A stretch of 64,000 bases of DNA from CAZHTS01 sp964535315 (GCA_964535315.1 CAZHTS010000005.1:1-64000), one strand, 5' to 3'. Positions 51,048-60,161 are shown, counted from the stretch's first letter. The notes: generated by a model from the letters alone, not told the origin. A program made the numbers and translations.

Positions 51048-51356
51048 CTACCCCCAATCCTCATCGGCCGGGAAAAGGTTGACATACCGCACCCCCTGGC
51101 GGGGCTCAACCATCATATCCGCCACGGTGTCGCGCCAGGTGAGGTAATGGCGCGTCTCGCGATGTTTCAACTGATCTTCGGCGCTGCGATACACCTCAAC
51201 CAGGATAAAACGAGTGGGATCATCGCCAAGCTGTAAGACGTCAAAACGGACGATACCCGCTTCCTGAATGCTGTTACGGGCATTTTCCAGTGTAGCGACC
51301 CGGAAAAGATCGACGTATTCGGGTTTAATGTGAATATGGACGTGAACGATATGCAT
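51048..51356 (-). CDS. ABM-domain monooxygenase-like protein (LsrG-like)
   Basis: A 102-residue dimeric ferredoxin-fold protein. The pattern HVHIKPEYVDLFRVATLENA, RFDVLQLGDDPTRFILVEVY and HYLTWRDTVADMM resembles LsrG and the antibiotic-biosynthesis monooxygenase (ABM) family. LsrG isomerises the phosphorylated autoinducer AI-2 in enterics; many relatives are small quinone or aldehyde-handling enzymes. CAGGAG lies 6-9 nt before the ATG at 51356. It precedes the alcohol dehydrogenase in an apparent two-gene operon. Confidence 0.82.
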   Translation of the reverse strand: MHIVHVHIHIKPEYVDLFRVATLENARNSIQEAGIVRFDVLQLGDDPTRFILVEVYRSAEDQLKHRETRHYLTWRDTVADMMVEPRQGVRYVNLFPADEDWG

Positions 51357-51439
51357 GACTGTCTCCTGTCCAGATAAGCGAATAAACTGCACTTATAATT
51401 GTATTCAAAATCCGGGTATACTCAACCACAAAAAGAACG

Positions 51440-52147
51440 ATGACAACGCCCGACCTGCATTCACTCTTACTCTGGCAAGATGCGTACCTGCTGGCCGTCA
51501 ACAAGCCGGCCGGGTTACGCACCATCCCGGATGGTTACGACCCCGAGCAGCCGTGCCTGAGCCGCATGCTTGCCGCTGCATTCGGCAAAATCTGGGTGGT
51601 GCACCGCTTAGACAAAGACACCAGCGGGCTGGTGCTGTTTGCCCGTACCGCCGAAGCGCACCGCCAGTTAAATCTGCAATTCGAACAGCGCCAGGTGCAA
51701 AAAACCTACCACGCCCTGGTATACGGTGCCCCCTCGTGGCAGCACGTAAGCGTCGAGCAGCCCCTCCTGGTCAACGGCGATCGCCGCCATCGCACCGTCG
51801 TCGACGAACAGCACGGCCGCCCGGCGCAAACCGACCTGGAACGTTTGCAATCTTTCGCTGACTGCGCACTGCTTGCCGCTCGCCCCCGCACTGGCTATAC
51901 GCACCAAATCCGCACCCATCTCGCCTGGCTCGGCTTCCCCATCCTCGCCGACCCACTCTACGCTCGCAAACCAATCGTTGCCGTTTCTCCACTATCCACA
52001 GCCCCCATCCTGCAACGCCTGGCCCTGCACGCCCGGCAACTCAACTGCATCCACCCCATCACCCATCAGACCTTGAGTTTACAGGCCCCCTATCCTCTAG
52101 ACTTCCAAGATACACTCGACTGGCTCGCAACCACCGCCAGAATATAA
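51440..52147 (+). CDS. RluA-family pseudouridine synthase
   Basis: Isomerises uridine in rRNA or tRNA; 235 residues, catalytic domain only, without an S4 domain. The N-terminal LLAVNKPAGL and the catalytic motif VHRLDKDTSGLVLFAR (with the nucleophilic Asp) are canonical, as are KTYHALVYG and GYTHQIRTHLAWLGFPILAD. The target position cannot be told from sequence. TATACT at 51417-51422 may be the -10. A terminator follows. Confidence 0.92.
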   Translation: MTTPDLHSLLLWQDAYLLAVNKPAGLRTIPDGYDPEQPCLSRMLAAAFGKIWVVHRLDKDTSGLVLFARTAEAHRQLNLQFEQRQVQKTYHALVYGAPSWQHVSVEQPLLVNGDRRHRTVVDEQHGRPAQTDLERLQSFADCALLAARPRTGYTHQIRTHLAWLGFPILADPLYARKPIVAVSPLSTAPILQRLALHARQLNCIHPITHQTLSLQAPYPLDFQDTLDWLATTARI

Positions 52148-52152
52148 ATGTA

Positions 52153-52185
52153 GAGCCGGGGTATCTCTCCCCGGCTCCATTTCTT
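52153..52185 (+). terminator. Rho-independent terminator after the pseudouridine synthase gene
   Basis: GAGCCGGGG (52153-52161) and CCCCGGCTC (52169-52177) with a 7-nt loop, then CATTTCTTTATTT. It also sits in front of the convergent pyrophosphatase stop. Confidence 0.8.
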
Positions 52186-52206
52186 TATTTATAAACGCCG
52201 TATGGC

Positions 52207-54510
52207 TTACTTCAGTTCACCGGCCGGCTTGTTGCTCTGCAAGAACGCCCAAACCAGGGCCCCAGCCATCGCAACCACGAGAATCACGGTAAACACATTG
52301 TACTCCATGCGCACGATGAGCGGCGCAGCCAGCAGGCTGACCATGTTCACCACTTTGATCATCGGGTTCAAGGCCGGGCCGGCGGTGTCCTTCAACGGAT
52401 CACCAACCGTATCGCCTACCACACCCGCCTTGTGCCGCTCGGAGCCCTTACCCGTGTTGGCAACCAGGTCGCGCGGTTCGTCTTCAATGGCCTTCTTGGC
52501 ATTGTCCCAGGCGCCACCCGCGTTCGACATGAACACCGCCAGCAACTGACCCGAGAGGATCACGCCCGCCAGGAAACCACCCAGCGCCTCAACCTGCAGC
52601 ACCATGCCCACCAGCAACGGCATAACAACCGAGATGACGGCCAACGGCATCAGTTCTTTCTGCGCCGAGCGGGTCGAAATACCCACCACCCGGGCGTAAT
52701 CCGGCTTGACTTTGCCTTCCATCAGGCCCGGGATGCGGAACTGGCGACGTACCTCTTCCACAATCTCGCCCGCCGCGCGGCTGACAGCGCGGATGCAGAG
52801 CGAGCTGAACAGCCAGGGCAAGGCACCGCCCAGCAAGAAGCCAATGAACACCTTCGTGTCTGAAACACGGATGGCTTCCAACACCGGCATGTTGGCCTGC
52901 AACTGAACGCGCGCCACGTCGGTAATAAAGGAAGCAAACAAACTGACGGCCGCGATCACCGCCGAAGCAATGGCGACGCCCTTGGTGATGGCTTTGGTCG
53001 TATTGCCCACCGCATCCAGGTCGGCCATGATCTGGCGCGCCTTGCGGGTGGTCTCATCGTCCATGTCATGCCAGGCCATCTCACCGATACCATTGGCGTT
53101 GTCCGAGATCGGGCCGTAAGAGTCCATGGCCACGTTGTTACCGGTGTGGCTGAGCATACCGATACCAATCATCGCCACCGCGTACAGGACGTACAACTCG
53201 CCATCGGCGCCGTAGATGATCAGCGCCAGCATGAACGAGATCGCCAGAACAACCAACGCCCACACGCTCGACTCCATGCCCACCGACAAACCGGAAAGAA
53301 TGGTGGTCGCCGGACCGGTTTTGGTCGAGTTGACGATTTCCTTGACCGGGGAGCGCTTGGTCGAAGTGAAGTACGAGGTCAAGGGGTTGAAGGCCACCGC
53401 CAGACCCACGCCGATGGTGGTCAACATGCCCAGGCGCCAGTCACCCGCATAGGTAATCGCCACAACGAAAGCCCACACCACCGTATTGACGCTCGACACT
53501 TCGTACGAGCGGAACATCGATTCTTCCGCATCGTGCGCCCGCAGGGCCTTGATCGGGAACTTCTCCCAAATGGGGACGGTGAAGGTACCCAGGATCGAGC
53601 TGATCACACCGATGCCACGGATAATCAGGGGGTAGACAATCCACTTCAGGCTGTGCGCCGGATCGGCCGAGATCAGGCTGAGGCCCAGGATCAACGCCGA
53701 AACGATGGTAACCTCGTAGGACTCGAAGATGTCTGCCGCCATACCGGCGCAGTCACCCACGTTGTCGCCCACCAGGTCGGCCACCACGGCCGCATTGCGC
53801 GGGTCGTCTTCGGGGATGTCTTTCTCAACCTTACCCACCAGGTCGGCGCCGACGTCGGCTGCCTTGGTGTAGATGCCGCCGCCCACGCGCATGAACAGCG
53901 CCAGCAGGGTGCCGCCAAAGCCAAAACCAAGCAGCGCATCGGGGGCCGCCTTGCCGAACACCATGAAGATCACCGTGCCGCCAAACAGCCCCAGGCCATC
54001 GGTCAGCATACCCGTCACCGTACCGGCATAATAGGCGATGGAGAGCGCCTCATTGAAACCGCGTCGAGCAGCAGAAGCAGCGCGCACGTTGGCCTGGATG
54101 GCCATGCGCATGCCCAACTGCCCAACCAGCAGCGAGAAAGTGGCACCCATAATGAAGGCAATGGTGCGGCCAATGGCGACGACCGTCTGAGCGCTGCCGG
54201 CGCCAAACTCTTCAACCGCTTCCTGGCTGGGGGGAACAACGTAGACGCTAAAGAACAAAGCGACGGCCAGAAAACCAATCGCCGGCAAAATCGTCCGGCG
54301 CTGCCGGTACAGATAGCTGTCGGCGCCGATGCGAATGGCATTCCAGACTTCCTGCATCTTTTCGGAGCCTTTGTCCTTTTTCATCACCGTACCGCGCAAT
54401 AACCATGCATAAATCAGGCTAATGAACGCAGTAACCACGACGCCCAACACAGCTATTTGCTCAAAAGCATTCAAGCCATGCCGGGCAAGACCCAAAATAT
54501 TTACATCCAT
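52207..54510 (-). CDS. hppA: Membrane-bound proton-pumping pyrophosphatase
   Basis: Couples pyrophosphate hydrolysis to proton export; 767 residues with about 16 hydrophobic helices. The substrate loop is DVGADLVGKVEKDIPEDD, followed by DNVGDCAGMAADIFESYE with the metal-binding Asp residues. The motif GNTTKAITKG has Lys at the position that replaces the potassium ion in potassium-independent enzymes (Ala occurs there in the potassium-dependent class). The ATG at 54510 has GGAGG 4 nt upstream; an in-frame ATG at 54594 is unlikely. Energy from biosynthetic pyrophosphate may help recharge the membrane in this organism. Confidence 0.95.
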   Translation of the reverse strand: MDVNILGLARHGLNAFEQIAVLGVVVTAFISLIYAWLLRGTVMKKDKGSEKMQEVWNAIRIGADSYLYRQRRTILPAIGFLAVALFFSVYVVPPSQEAVEEFGAGSAQTVVAIGRTIAFIMGATFSLLVGQLGMRMAIQANVRAASAARRGFNEALSIAYYAGTVTGMLTDGLGLFGGTVIFMVFGKAAPDALLGFGFGGTLLALFMRVGGGIYTKAADVGADLVGKVEKDIPEDDPRNAAVVADLVGDNVGDCAGMAADIFESYEVTIVSALILGLSLISADPAHSLKWIVYPLIIRGIGVISSILGTFTVPIWEKFPIKALRAHDAEESMFRSYEVSSVNTVVWAFVVAITYAGDWRLGMLTTIGVGLAVAFNPLTSYFTSTKRSPVKEIVNSTKTGPATTILSGLSVGMESSVWALVVLAISFMLALIIYGADGELYVLYAVAMIGIGMLSHTGNNVAMDSYGPISDNANGIGEMAWHDMDDETTRKARQIMADLDAVGNTTKAITKGVAIASAVIAAVSLFASFITDVARVQLQANMPVLEAIRVSDTKVFIGFLLGGALPWLFSSLCIRAVSRAAGEIVEEVRRQFRIPGLMEGKVKPDYARVVGISTRSAQKELMPLAVISVVMPLLVGMVLQVEALGGFLAGVILSGQLLAVFMSNAGGAWDNAKKAIEDEPRDLVANTGKGSERHKAGVVGDTVGDPLKDTAGPALNPMIKVVNMVSLLAAPLIVRMEYNVFTVILVVAMAGALVWAFLQSNKPAGELK

Positions 54511-54668
54511 GCTGCCTCCAAGACTGTGGGGGGATAATAAGAGACCGGGTTTTTTCCGGGAACGTCCTGACCAGACAACAAAACAATACCGCAAATTTTA
54601 CCCCAAAGGACTGATTTATGTCAATCAAAAAGTCTAGATTAGTGTTTGATTAGAGTTAGGAGAAGCTA

Positions 54669-54697
54669 TTGAATTACGCTTTTGCTTGTTGTATAGT
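54669..54697 (+). promoter_or_regulatory. Promoter of the Gld-like ABC operon
   Basis: TTGAAT (54669-54674), a 17-bp spacer and TATAGT (54692-54697). The transcript would begin near 54704 with a leader of about 100 nt. Confidence 0.7.
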
Positions 54698-54704
54698 GTT
54701 ATGC

Positions 54705-54756
54705 GGCTCTATTGAGCCCTTTTGGTGTCAATTATGCCTGAGAAGCTGTCTTCTCA
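54705..54756 (+). promoter_or_regulatory. Tandem hairpins in the Gld-operon leader
   Basis: GGCTC - TATT - GAGCC followed by CTTTT (54705-54723) and TGAGAAG - CTGT - CTTCTCA (54739-54756). The first resembles a weak terminator. The 292-bp gap between the pyrophosphatase and the ABC gene has no gene. Confidence 0.35.
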
Positions 54757-54802
54757 AGCGCATTTTTATCGCTGTTTTTCAGTATCCTTTAAGGAGAAGT
54801 CA

Positions 54803-55789
54803 ATGATTCGCGTCAATAATCTGACCAAAGATTACGGTTCACGACGCGCCGTCAACGAACTGACGTTCGATGCAAAAAAGGGCGAGGTAGTAGGTTTCCT
54901 CGGCCCCAACGGCGCGGGCAAAACCACAACGATGCGCATCCTGACCGGCTATATGCCGCCTACGTCAGGAACGGTTGAAATTGGCGGATACGATATTATC
55001 GAGAACTCGCTCGAAGTCCGCCGCCTGGTGGGTTATCTGCCAGAAACCGTGCCGCTGTACCCAGAAATGAGCATTTACGAGTATCTGGAGTACATGGGCA
55101 ATTTGCGTAAAGTGGCCAATCTCGAGGATCGCATCTATGAAGTCCTCGAGCTCGTTCATATGGGAGATCGCGCCGAGAGCTATATCGGCAATCTGTCCAA
55201 GGGTATGCGCCAGCGTGTTGGCCTGGCCCAGGCCCTCATCCATAAACCCGAAGTGCTCATTCTGGATGAACCCACAATCGGCCTCGATCCCGTCCAGATC
55301 ATCGAGGTGCGCAACCTGATCCGTGATATTGGTCGCGAGCACACCGTTTTGCTCTCTACCCACATCCTGTCAGAAGCCCAGCAGTTGTGCAATCGTGTCC
55401 TCATCATTAACAAAGGCCGCATTGTGGCCGAGGACACCCCCGAACATCTGCAGGCCCGTCTGACCGGCGTGCAGCGCGTCACGCTGCGTGTACGCGGCGA
55501 GATCGATGAACTGGTCCCGCAGATTGCCGCCATTCCCGGTGTGACGAACGTCACCGTCAAAAACAACGACAGCCTCGAATTCGAGACTGTACCCGGTGAA
55601 GATGCCCGCCCGCAGGTGGCGCGTACAGTCATCACAGCGCAATATGATTTGCTTGAGCTGCACCCGTCTTCGGTCAGCCTGGAAGACATCTTCTTACAGC
55701 TTACCCGCGACGAAGTCGGCGCCCCCGAAATGCCGGAGGAGCTGGAAGAACCGGTCGACACCACCCCTGAGCCTGTTGAGGAGGAGTAG
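54803..55789 (+). CDS. ABC transporter ATPase (GldA/ABC-2 type)
   Basis: Nucleotide-binding subunit of an export or gliding-type ABC system, 328 residues. Walker A GPNGAGKTTT (about 34-43), LSKGMRQRVGLAQAL signature, Walker B LILDEPTIGLDP and the LLSTHILSEAQQL switch are complete. A C-terminal extension of about 80 residues carries an acidic tail (EEPVDTTPEPVEEE). AAGGAGA precedes the ATG at 54803. The permease gene starts 3 bp downstream, and the GldG-like and DUF4340 genes follow in the same order as in Bacteroidota gldA-F-G operons, although no other gliding gene is present. Confidence 0.93.
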   Translation: MIRVNNLTKDYGSRRAVNELTFDAKKGEVVGFLGPNGAGKTTTMRILTGYMPPTSGTVEIGGYDIIENSLEVRRLVGYLPETVPLYPEMSIYEYLEYMGNLRKVANLEDRIYEVLELVHMGDRAESYIGNLSKGMRQRVGLAQALIHKPEVLILDEPTIGLDPVQIIEVRNLIRDIGREHTVLLSTHILSEAQQLCNRVLIINKGRIVAEDTPEHLQARLTGVQRVTLRVRGEIDELVPQIAAIPGVTNVTVKNNDSLEFETVPGEDARPQVARTVITAQYDLLELHPSSVSLEDIFLQLTRDEVGAPEMPEELEEPVDTTPEPVEEE

Positions 55790-55792
55790 GGT

Positions 55793-56524
55793 ATGCAAAA
55801 CGTCTGGACGATCGCTCGTCGCGAGTTTAAACTTTACTTTATCAGCCCCATCGCTTATGCGGTGGCCTGTATGATCCTGCTCATCCTGGGGGTCATCTTT
55901 TACGCCAATCTGCTCAACGCCGTTTACCAGCAAAACGTCCCCGGCGTGCAGATCATCGTTGGCCCGCTGGTGACACTCTTCCTCTTCACCACGCCGGCCA
56001 TCACCATGCGCTCGCTGGCCGAAGAACAACGCACCGGCACCCTCGAGCTGCTGCTGACTGCTCCGGTGCGCGATTGGGAACTGGTCCTGGGCAAATGGCT
56101 GGGTGGCGTCCTGTTCTACCTGGTCCTCATGCTGGTCACCTGGATCTACCCGATCATACTCAACCAGATGGTCAGCCCCGGCATCGACCAGGGCTTGTTA
56201 ATCACCGGCTACCTGGGCCTCTTCCTGATGGCTTCGGCCTTTGTCGCCATCGGCGTTGCCATGTCCTCGCTCTTCAGCAACCAGATTGCAGCCTTTTTCG
56301 CCACGTTGGCCGTCCTGCTCGTCCTGTGGATGTTGGGCTTCCCGGCGCAGGCCATGGGCGGCGCAGGCAGTGAACTCCTGCGCTACCTGGATATGAGCGA
56401 GCATTTTTACAACACCTTCTACACCGGTATCATCGAACTGAAGGATGTCATCTACTATGTAAGTGCCTCCGCTCTGGCGCTTTTCTTAGGCACTGTTTCA
56501 ATTGAAACCCGGAGGTGGCGCTAA
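55793..56524 (+). CDS. ABC-2 permease (GldF-like)
   Basis: A 243-residue, six-helix membrane protein of the ABC-2 family. The N-terminal QNVWTIARREFKLYFISPIAY is the amphipathic element that faces the ATPase. LRSLAEEQRTGTLELLLTAP (written here in part as RTGTLELLLTAPV) is the conserved cytoplasmic segment of ABC-2 permeases. It lies between the ATPase and the GldG-like gene, with only 1-3 bp between stops and starts. Confidence 0.9.
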   Translation: MQNVWTIARREFKLYFISPIAYAVACMILLILGVIFYANLLNAVYQQNVPGVQIIVGPLVTLFLFTTPAITMRSLAEEQRTGTLELLLTAPVRDWELVLGKWLGGVLFYLVLMLVTWIYPIILNQMVSPGIDQGLLITGYLGLFLMASAFVAIGVAMSSLFSNQIAAFFATLAVLLVLWMLGFPAQAMGGAGSELLRYLDMSEHFYNTFYTGIIELKDVIYYVSASALALFLGTVSIETRRWR

Positions 56525-56525
56525 T

Positions 56526-58073
56526 ATGGACAGCGAACTTCGCCGTAAACTGGCCCCCTATGGCCTGTATCTTTCCCTGGTGGCTGCCATCCTGGCCGCC
56601 GGTTGGTTCATCGTCCAAAAAAGTTGGGATCTGCCCCTGCAAATCGCCCTGGGCGTCGTGGTGTTGGGTCTGGCCCTTGCGGCCTTTCTTGATCCCGGAA
56701 GCTTGCGCAAGGCGCTCACCGGCCGCCAGGCGCGCTATGGCAGCAATGCACTGATCATGACCCTGGCCTTTGTCGGCATTCTCATCGTCGTTAACTACCT
56801 GGTATACGGCAATTCCAGGCGCTGGGATCTGACCGAAAACAAAGAAAACACGCTGGCGCCCGAAACGCTTGATACGCTTCAGCAGCTCAAACAGCCTGTG
56901 CTGGCCAAGGCCTTCTTTACCGTCAACTACCCCACCGATACGGCCAAAAAACTGCTGGAGAGTTACAAATACAACAGCAACGGCCAGTTCGACTACAAAT
57001 TTATTGATCCTGAAGCCGATCCGGTCGCGGCGCGCGAGGCCAAAATCGCCCGCGACGGCACCATCGTCGTCACCCTCGAAGATCGCCAGGAACAGCTCAC
57101 CTATGCCAGCGAGCAGGAGCTCACCTCGGCCATCATCCGTCTGGCCAACCCCGGCAAACGGGCCGTTTATTTCCTCACCGGGCATGGGGAATACGCCCCC
57201 TCCAGCCAGGACGAGCGCAGCTACCAGCAGGCCGCCAACACGTTGACCGCCAAAAATTATACGATCAACACCCTCAACCTGATCACCAACCCCACCATCC
57301 CAGAAGATGCCCTGGCAATCGTCATCGCCGGTTATCTCAAGCCGCTGCAGGCCCAGGAAATCGAGCTGTTGAACGGCTTCCTGCAAAAGGGTGGGGCATT
57401 GATCGTCCTGGCCGAACCGCGCGTCACCACCGAACTGGGCGCCGAAACCGACCCGTTGGCCGCCTATCTGGAGAAGAACTGGGGCATAACCCTGAATGAT
57501 GATATCATCATCGACCCCAACGTCCAGCCGTCGATCGTGGCCGCCGCCAGCACCTATGAGAACCACCCCATCACTCAAAAGCTACAAAGTATGGTCACCC
57601 TGTTCCCTTCGGCGCGCTCGATCAAAATGTCCGAACAGGCGCCCGACGGCATCACCCTGACCTCGCTGATTAAAACTTCCGACAACACCTGGGGAGAAAC
57701 GGACATCGAGGCGCTTAAGAAAAATGAAGCGAAGCCCGACCAGGGCATCGACAACTTTGGCCCACTGACGCTGGCCGTGGCTGCGACCAACCAGCAAGCC
57801 AACACCCGCCTGGTGGTAATCGGCGACGCCGACTTTGCCAGCGATCAGAATTTTGCCCAGTACGGCAACGGCGACCTGATCGCCAATGTCATCGATTGGG
57901 GCGCTGGCCAGGATAACCTGATTAGCCTTACCCCCAAATCGCAGACGCAGCGTATGCTGATCTCGCCCAGCAAAACCGTCATGGGGCTGATCCTGTTGGG
58001 TTTGATCGTTCTGGCGGGTATCCCCATTTTGGCCAGCATCGTCGTCTGGCTCCAGCGCCGCCGGCAAGGGTAA
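56526..58073 (+). CDS. GldG-like ABC auxiliary substrate-binding protein
   Basis: A 515-residue protein of the ABC-type uncharacterised transport/GldG family. N-terminal hydrophobic helices (about 10-30, 40-56, 75-95) are followed by a large extracytoplasmic domain and a C-terminal helix near 490 (GLILLGLIVLAGIPILASIV). Segments RRWDLTENKENTLAPET and KRAVYFLTGHGEY are diagnostic; GDADFASDQNF is the conserved late strand. GGAGG precedes the ATG at 56526. It follows the permease by 1 bp. The exported or anchored substrate is unknown. Confidence 0.88.
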   Translation: MDSELRRKLAPYGLYLSLVAAILAAGWFIVQKSWDLPLQIALGVVVLGLALAAFLDPGSLRKALTGRQARYGSNALIMTLAFVGILIVVNYLVYGNSRRWDLTENKENTLAPETLDTLQQLKQPVLAKAFFTVNYPTDTAKKLLESYKYNSNGQFDYKFIDPEADPVAAREAKIARDGTIVVTLEDRQEQLTYASEQELTSAIIRLANPGKRAVYFLTGHGEYAPSSQDERSYQQAANTLTAKNYTINTLNLITNPTIPEDALAIVIAGYLKPLQAQEIELLNGFLQKGGALIVLAEPRVTTELGAETDPLAAYLEKNWGITLNDDIIIDPNVQPSIVAAASTYENHPITQKLQSMVTLFPSARSIKMSEQAPDGITLTSLIKTSDNTWGETDIEALKKNEAKPDQGIDNFGPLTLAVAATNQQANTRLVVIGDADFASDQNFAQYGNGDLIANVIDWGAGQDNLISLTPKSQTQRMLISPSKTVMGLILLGLIVLAGIPILASIVVWLQRRRQG

Positions 58074-58079
58074 ACCACG

Positions 58080-58757
58080 ATGATCCGCCGCTCTACCTGG
58101 ATTTTGTTGGCTGTCTTTGCATTGGGCCTTGCGCTGGTTTTTTACACGCAGAAAAACCCCGGCGTCCTGGGAACGACAGGCACCCCCACCGCAACGGTCA
58201 TGCCCAAACTGGCCTTCGACCTGCCCTGGGAGGTCGTCACCAGCATAACCTACATCGATGCCCAGGGAAGTAAACTGGAACTACGTCGCAATGTGGGTGG
58301 CGCCTGGGAACTGGCCGGCGCTCCGCAGGACATCGTCAATCAGGGCGCCGTCATGCAGGCTTACACCAGTCTGACCGGGTTGAGCACGCTCAATTCGCTC
58401 GACCCGGCCACCCAGCTGGAAGCCCTGGGCCTGTCGGCGCAAAGCCAGTCGATCACCCTCAAAGATGCCGCTAACCACCAACAGGTGCTGCACATCGGCG
58501 ACCAGACCCCCACTGGCAGCGGTTATTACGTGCAATTAGACGCCGCCCCTCCGGTGGTCGTCAGCCGCTATGCATTGGAAGACGTGCTCCAGAACTTGAA
58601 AGCGGAGAATATCAAGGCCGGTACGCCTGCGCCACAGGGTGAGCAGCCGCCCGTTGTGTCCACCGCCACAGTGGTTCCGGCGACCCCCACAACAGCTGCA
58701 ACCCCGGCGGCAACAGCCACGGTCGCGCCACAGGCAAGCGCCACAACGCAGCCATGA
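58080..58757 (+). CDS. DUF4340 protein
   Basis: A 225-residue extracytoplasmic protein with one N-terminal helix (about 6-22). Its DUF4340 pattern is PWEVVTSITYIDAQGSKLEL, a repeat-like beta domain that usually lies next to GldG-type genes. The C-terminal 55 residues are Pro/Thr/Ala-rich (low complexity). It closes the four-gene ABC operon, 6 bp after the GldG-like stop. Its biochemical role is unknown, but it is probably part of the extracytoplasmic assembly of this transporter. Confidence 0.8.
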   Translation: MIRRSTWILLAVFALGLALVFYTQKNPGVLGTTGTPTATVMPKLAFDLPWEVVTSITYIDAQGSKLELRRNVGGAWELAGAPQDIVNQGAVMQAYTSLTGLSTLNSLDPATQLEALGLSAQSQSITLKDAANHQQVLHIGDQTPTGSGYYVQLDAAPPVVVSRYALEDVLQNLKAENIKAGTPAPQGEQPPVVSTATVVPATPTTAATPAATATVAPQASATTQP

Positions 58758-58783
58758 CAATCGTCATATGGTTATAAAAAAGC

Positions 58784-58812
58784 TTGCTTTTTAGTTTGAA
58801 AAAGAGTATTCT
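58784..58812 (+). promoter_or_regulatory. Candidate rpoD promoter
   Basis: TTGCTT (58784-58789), a 17-bp spacer and TATTCT (58807-58812), giving a leader of about 20 nt with CAGGAGA before the ATG at 58839. Confidence 0.55.
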
Positions 58813-58838
58813 GAAAACGATAGCTACGAGCAGGAGAT

Positions 58839-60116
58839 ATGCCGCTCTCAAACAAAACAACCAACTATACCCCGCAAAGGGATTTCGGTAGCCCTATGGA
58901 TGATGTCTTGATTCACGAGGTAGATGAGGACGAGGAATATCCAGCGATTGCACGATTGATTGAGGTCGGTCGCCAGAAATCCTACGTAACCATCGACGAT
59001 ATCTTGCACTTTTTCCCCGAGGCCGAACAGGACGTCGAGCAACTGGAAGAGGCGTTCGCGGCTCTGATGAGTGCCGGGATTTCGTATGTAGAAGATACTA
59101 CCTCGACCGATGAAGGCGTCGACGACGAACTGGCGCTGGAAGAAGAAGCCGAAGAAGAAAGCGCCGAGGATGCTCAAGAAATCTCTATCGACGATCTGGC
59201 CAACATTGACACAGACGACACCATTGGCCTGTATCTCAAAGAGGTCAGCCGTGTACCGCTGCTGACCGCCGAAGAAGAAGTCGAACTGGCGCAGCGTATC
59301 GAGCGTGGTCGTATGGCGCGTGAAGAACTGGCACGCGGCAACGTCAGCAACCGCCGCCGCATGGAATTGCGCCGGTTGATCGAAGATGGCTGGGCGGCGC
59401 GCGAGCATCTGATCACCGCCAACTCACGCCTGGTCATCAGTGTGGCCAAAAAATACATGGGCCGCGGTGTCCCCTTCCTCGATCTGATCCAGGAAGGCAA
59501 CATCGGCCTGATCCGCGCCACCAAGAAATTCGACTACCGCCGTGGCCATAAGTTCAGCACGTACGCCACCTGGTGGATTCGCCAGGCCGTCACCCGCGCC
59601 ATCGCCGACCAGGGCCGCACCATCCGCGTCCCGGTTCACATGGGCGACCAGATCAACAAACTGCTGCGTGTGCAGCACCAGTTGACCCAACGCCTGGGTC
59701 GCGAGCCATCCGTCGAAGAACTGGCCGACGCCCTGGAAGTTCCCCCCAAGAAGGTGGAAAACATGATCCAGGTTGCCCGTCGCCCACTCTCGCTGGAAAC
59801 GCCGACCGACGATGAAGAAGATTCTGTCCTGGGTGACTTCATCGAAGACGACGAGGCGCCCCCGCCCGACGACACCGCCACGTACAACCTGCTGCGCGAG
59901 CATCTGGAAGACGTGCTCAATACTTTACCGCCCCGCGAAGTGCGCATTCTGCAATTGCGCTACGGTCTGCTGGACGGTCAGGCCTACACCCTCGAAGAAG
60001 TGGGCCGCAAAATGGGCGTAACCCGCGAGCGCGTCCGCCAGATCGAGGCCCAGGCGCTCAGCCGTCTGCGCCACCCATCCATCCGGCGCAAACTGCGCGA
60101 TTACCTGGGTGAATAA
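58839..60116 (+). CDS. rpoD: Primary RNA polymerase sigma factor (RpoD/SigA)
   Basis: Directs RNA polymerase to housekeeping promoters; 425 residues. Region 1.1 (about 30-85) is followed by an acidic stretch (98-125). Region 1.2 starts at DDTIGLYLKEVSRVPLLT. Region 2 has FLDLIQEGNIGLIRATKKFD and FSTYATWWIRQAVTRAIADQ (-10 recognition and melting). Region 3 follows (QLTQRLGREPSVEELADAL). Region 4.2 has the -35 helix-turn-helix VTRERVRQIEAQALSRLRHP (394-413). CAGGAGA precedes the ATG. This factor should read the TTGACA/TATAAT promoters noted elsewhere in the window. Confidence 0.96.
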   Translation: MPLSNKTTNYTPQRDFGSPMDDVLIHEVDEDEEYPAIARLIEVGRQKSYVTIDDILHFFPEAEQDVEQLEEAFAALMSAGISYVEDTTSTDEGVDDELALEEEAEEESAEDAQEISIDDLANIDTDDTIGLYLKEVSRVPLLTAEEEVELAQRIERGRMAREELARGNVSNRRRMELRRLIEDGWAAREHLITANSRLVISVAKKYMGRGVPFLDLIQEGNIGLIRATKKFDYRRGHKFSTYATWWIRQAVTRAIADQGRTIRVPVHMGDQINKLLRVQHQLTQRLGREPSVEELADALEVPPKKVENMIQVARRPLSLETPTDDEEDSVLGDFIEDDEAPPPDDTATYNLLREHLEDVLNTLPPREVRILQLRYGLLDGQAYTLEEVGRKMGVTRERVRQIEAQALSRLRHPSIRRKLRDYLGE

Positions 60117-60126
60117 ACGAACCAGA

Positions 60127-60161
60127 CAAGTCCCAGATTGGATGACCCAATCTGGGACTTG
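60127..60161 (+). terminator. Hairpin after rpoD
   Basis: A 15-bp perfect stem CAAGTCCCAGATTGG / CCAATCTGGGACTTG with loop ATGAC. The following CTTGT is a poor U tract, so termination may be partial or processing-related. Confidence 0.65.

Noticed and set aside
53068..54402. 444-codon plus-strand frame antisense to the pyrophosphatase gene
   Set aside because: Rich in Arg, His and Gln and without any family motif; it mirrors the strongly conserved hppA frame on the other strand.
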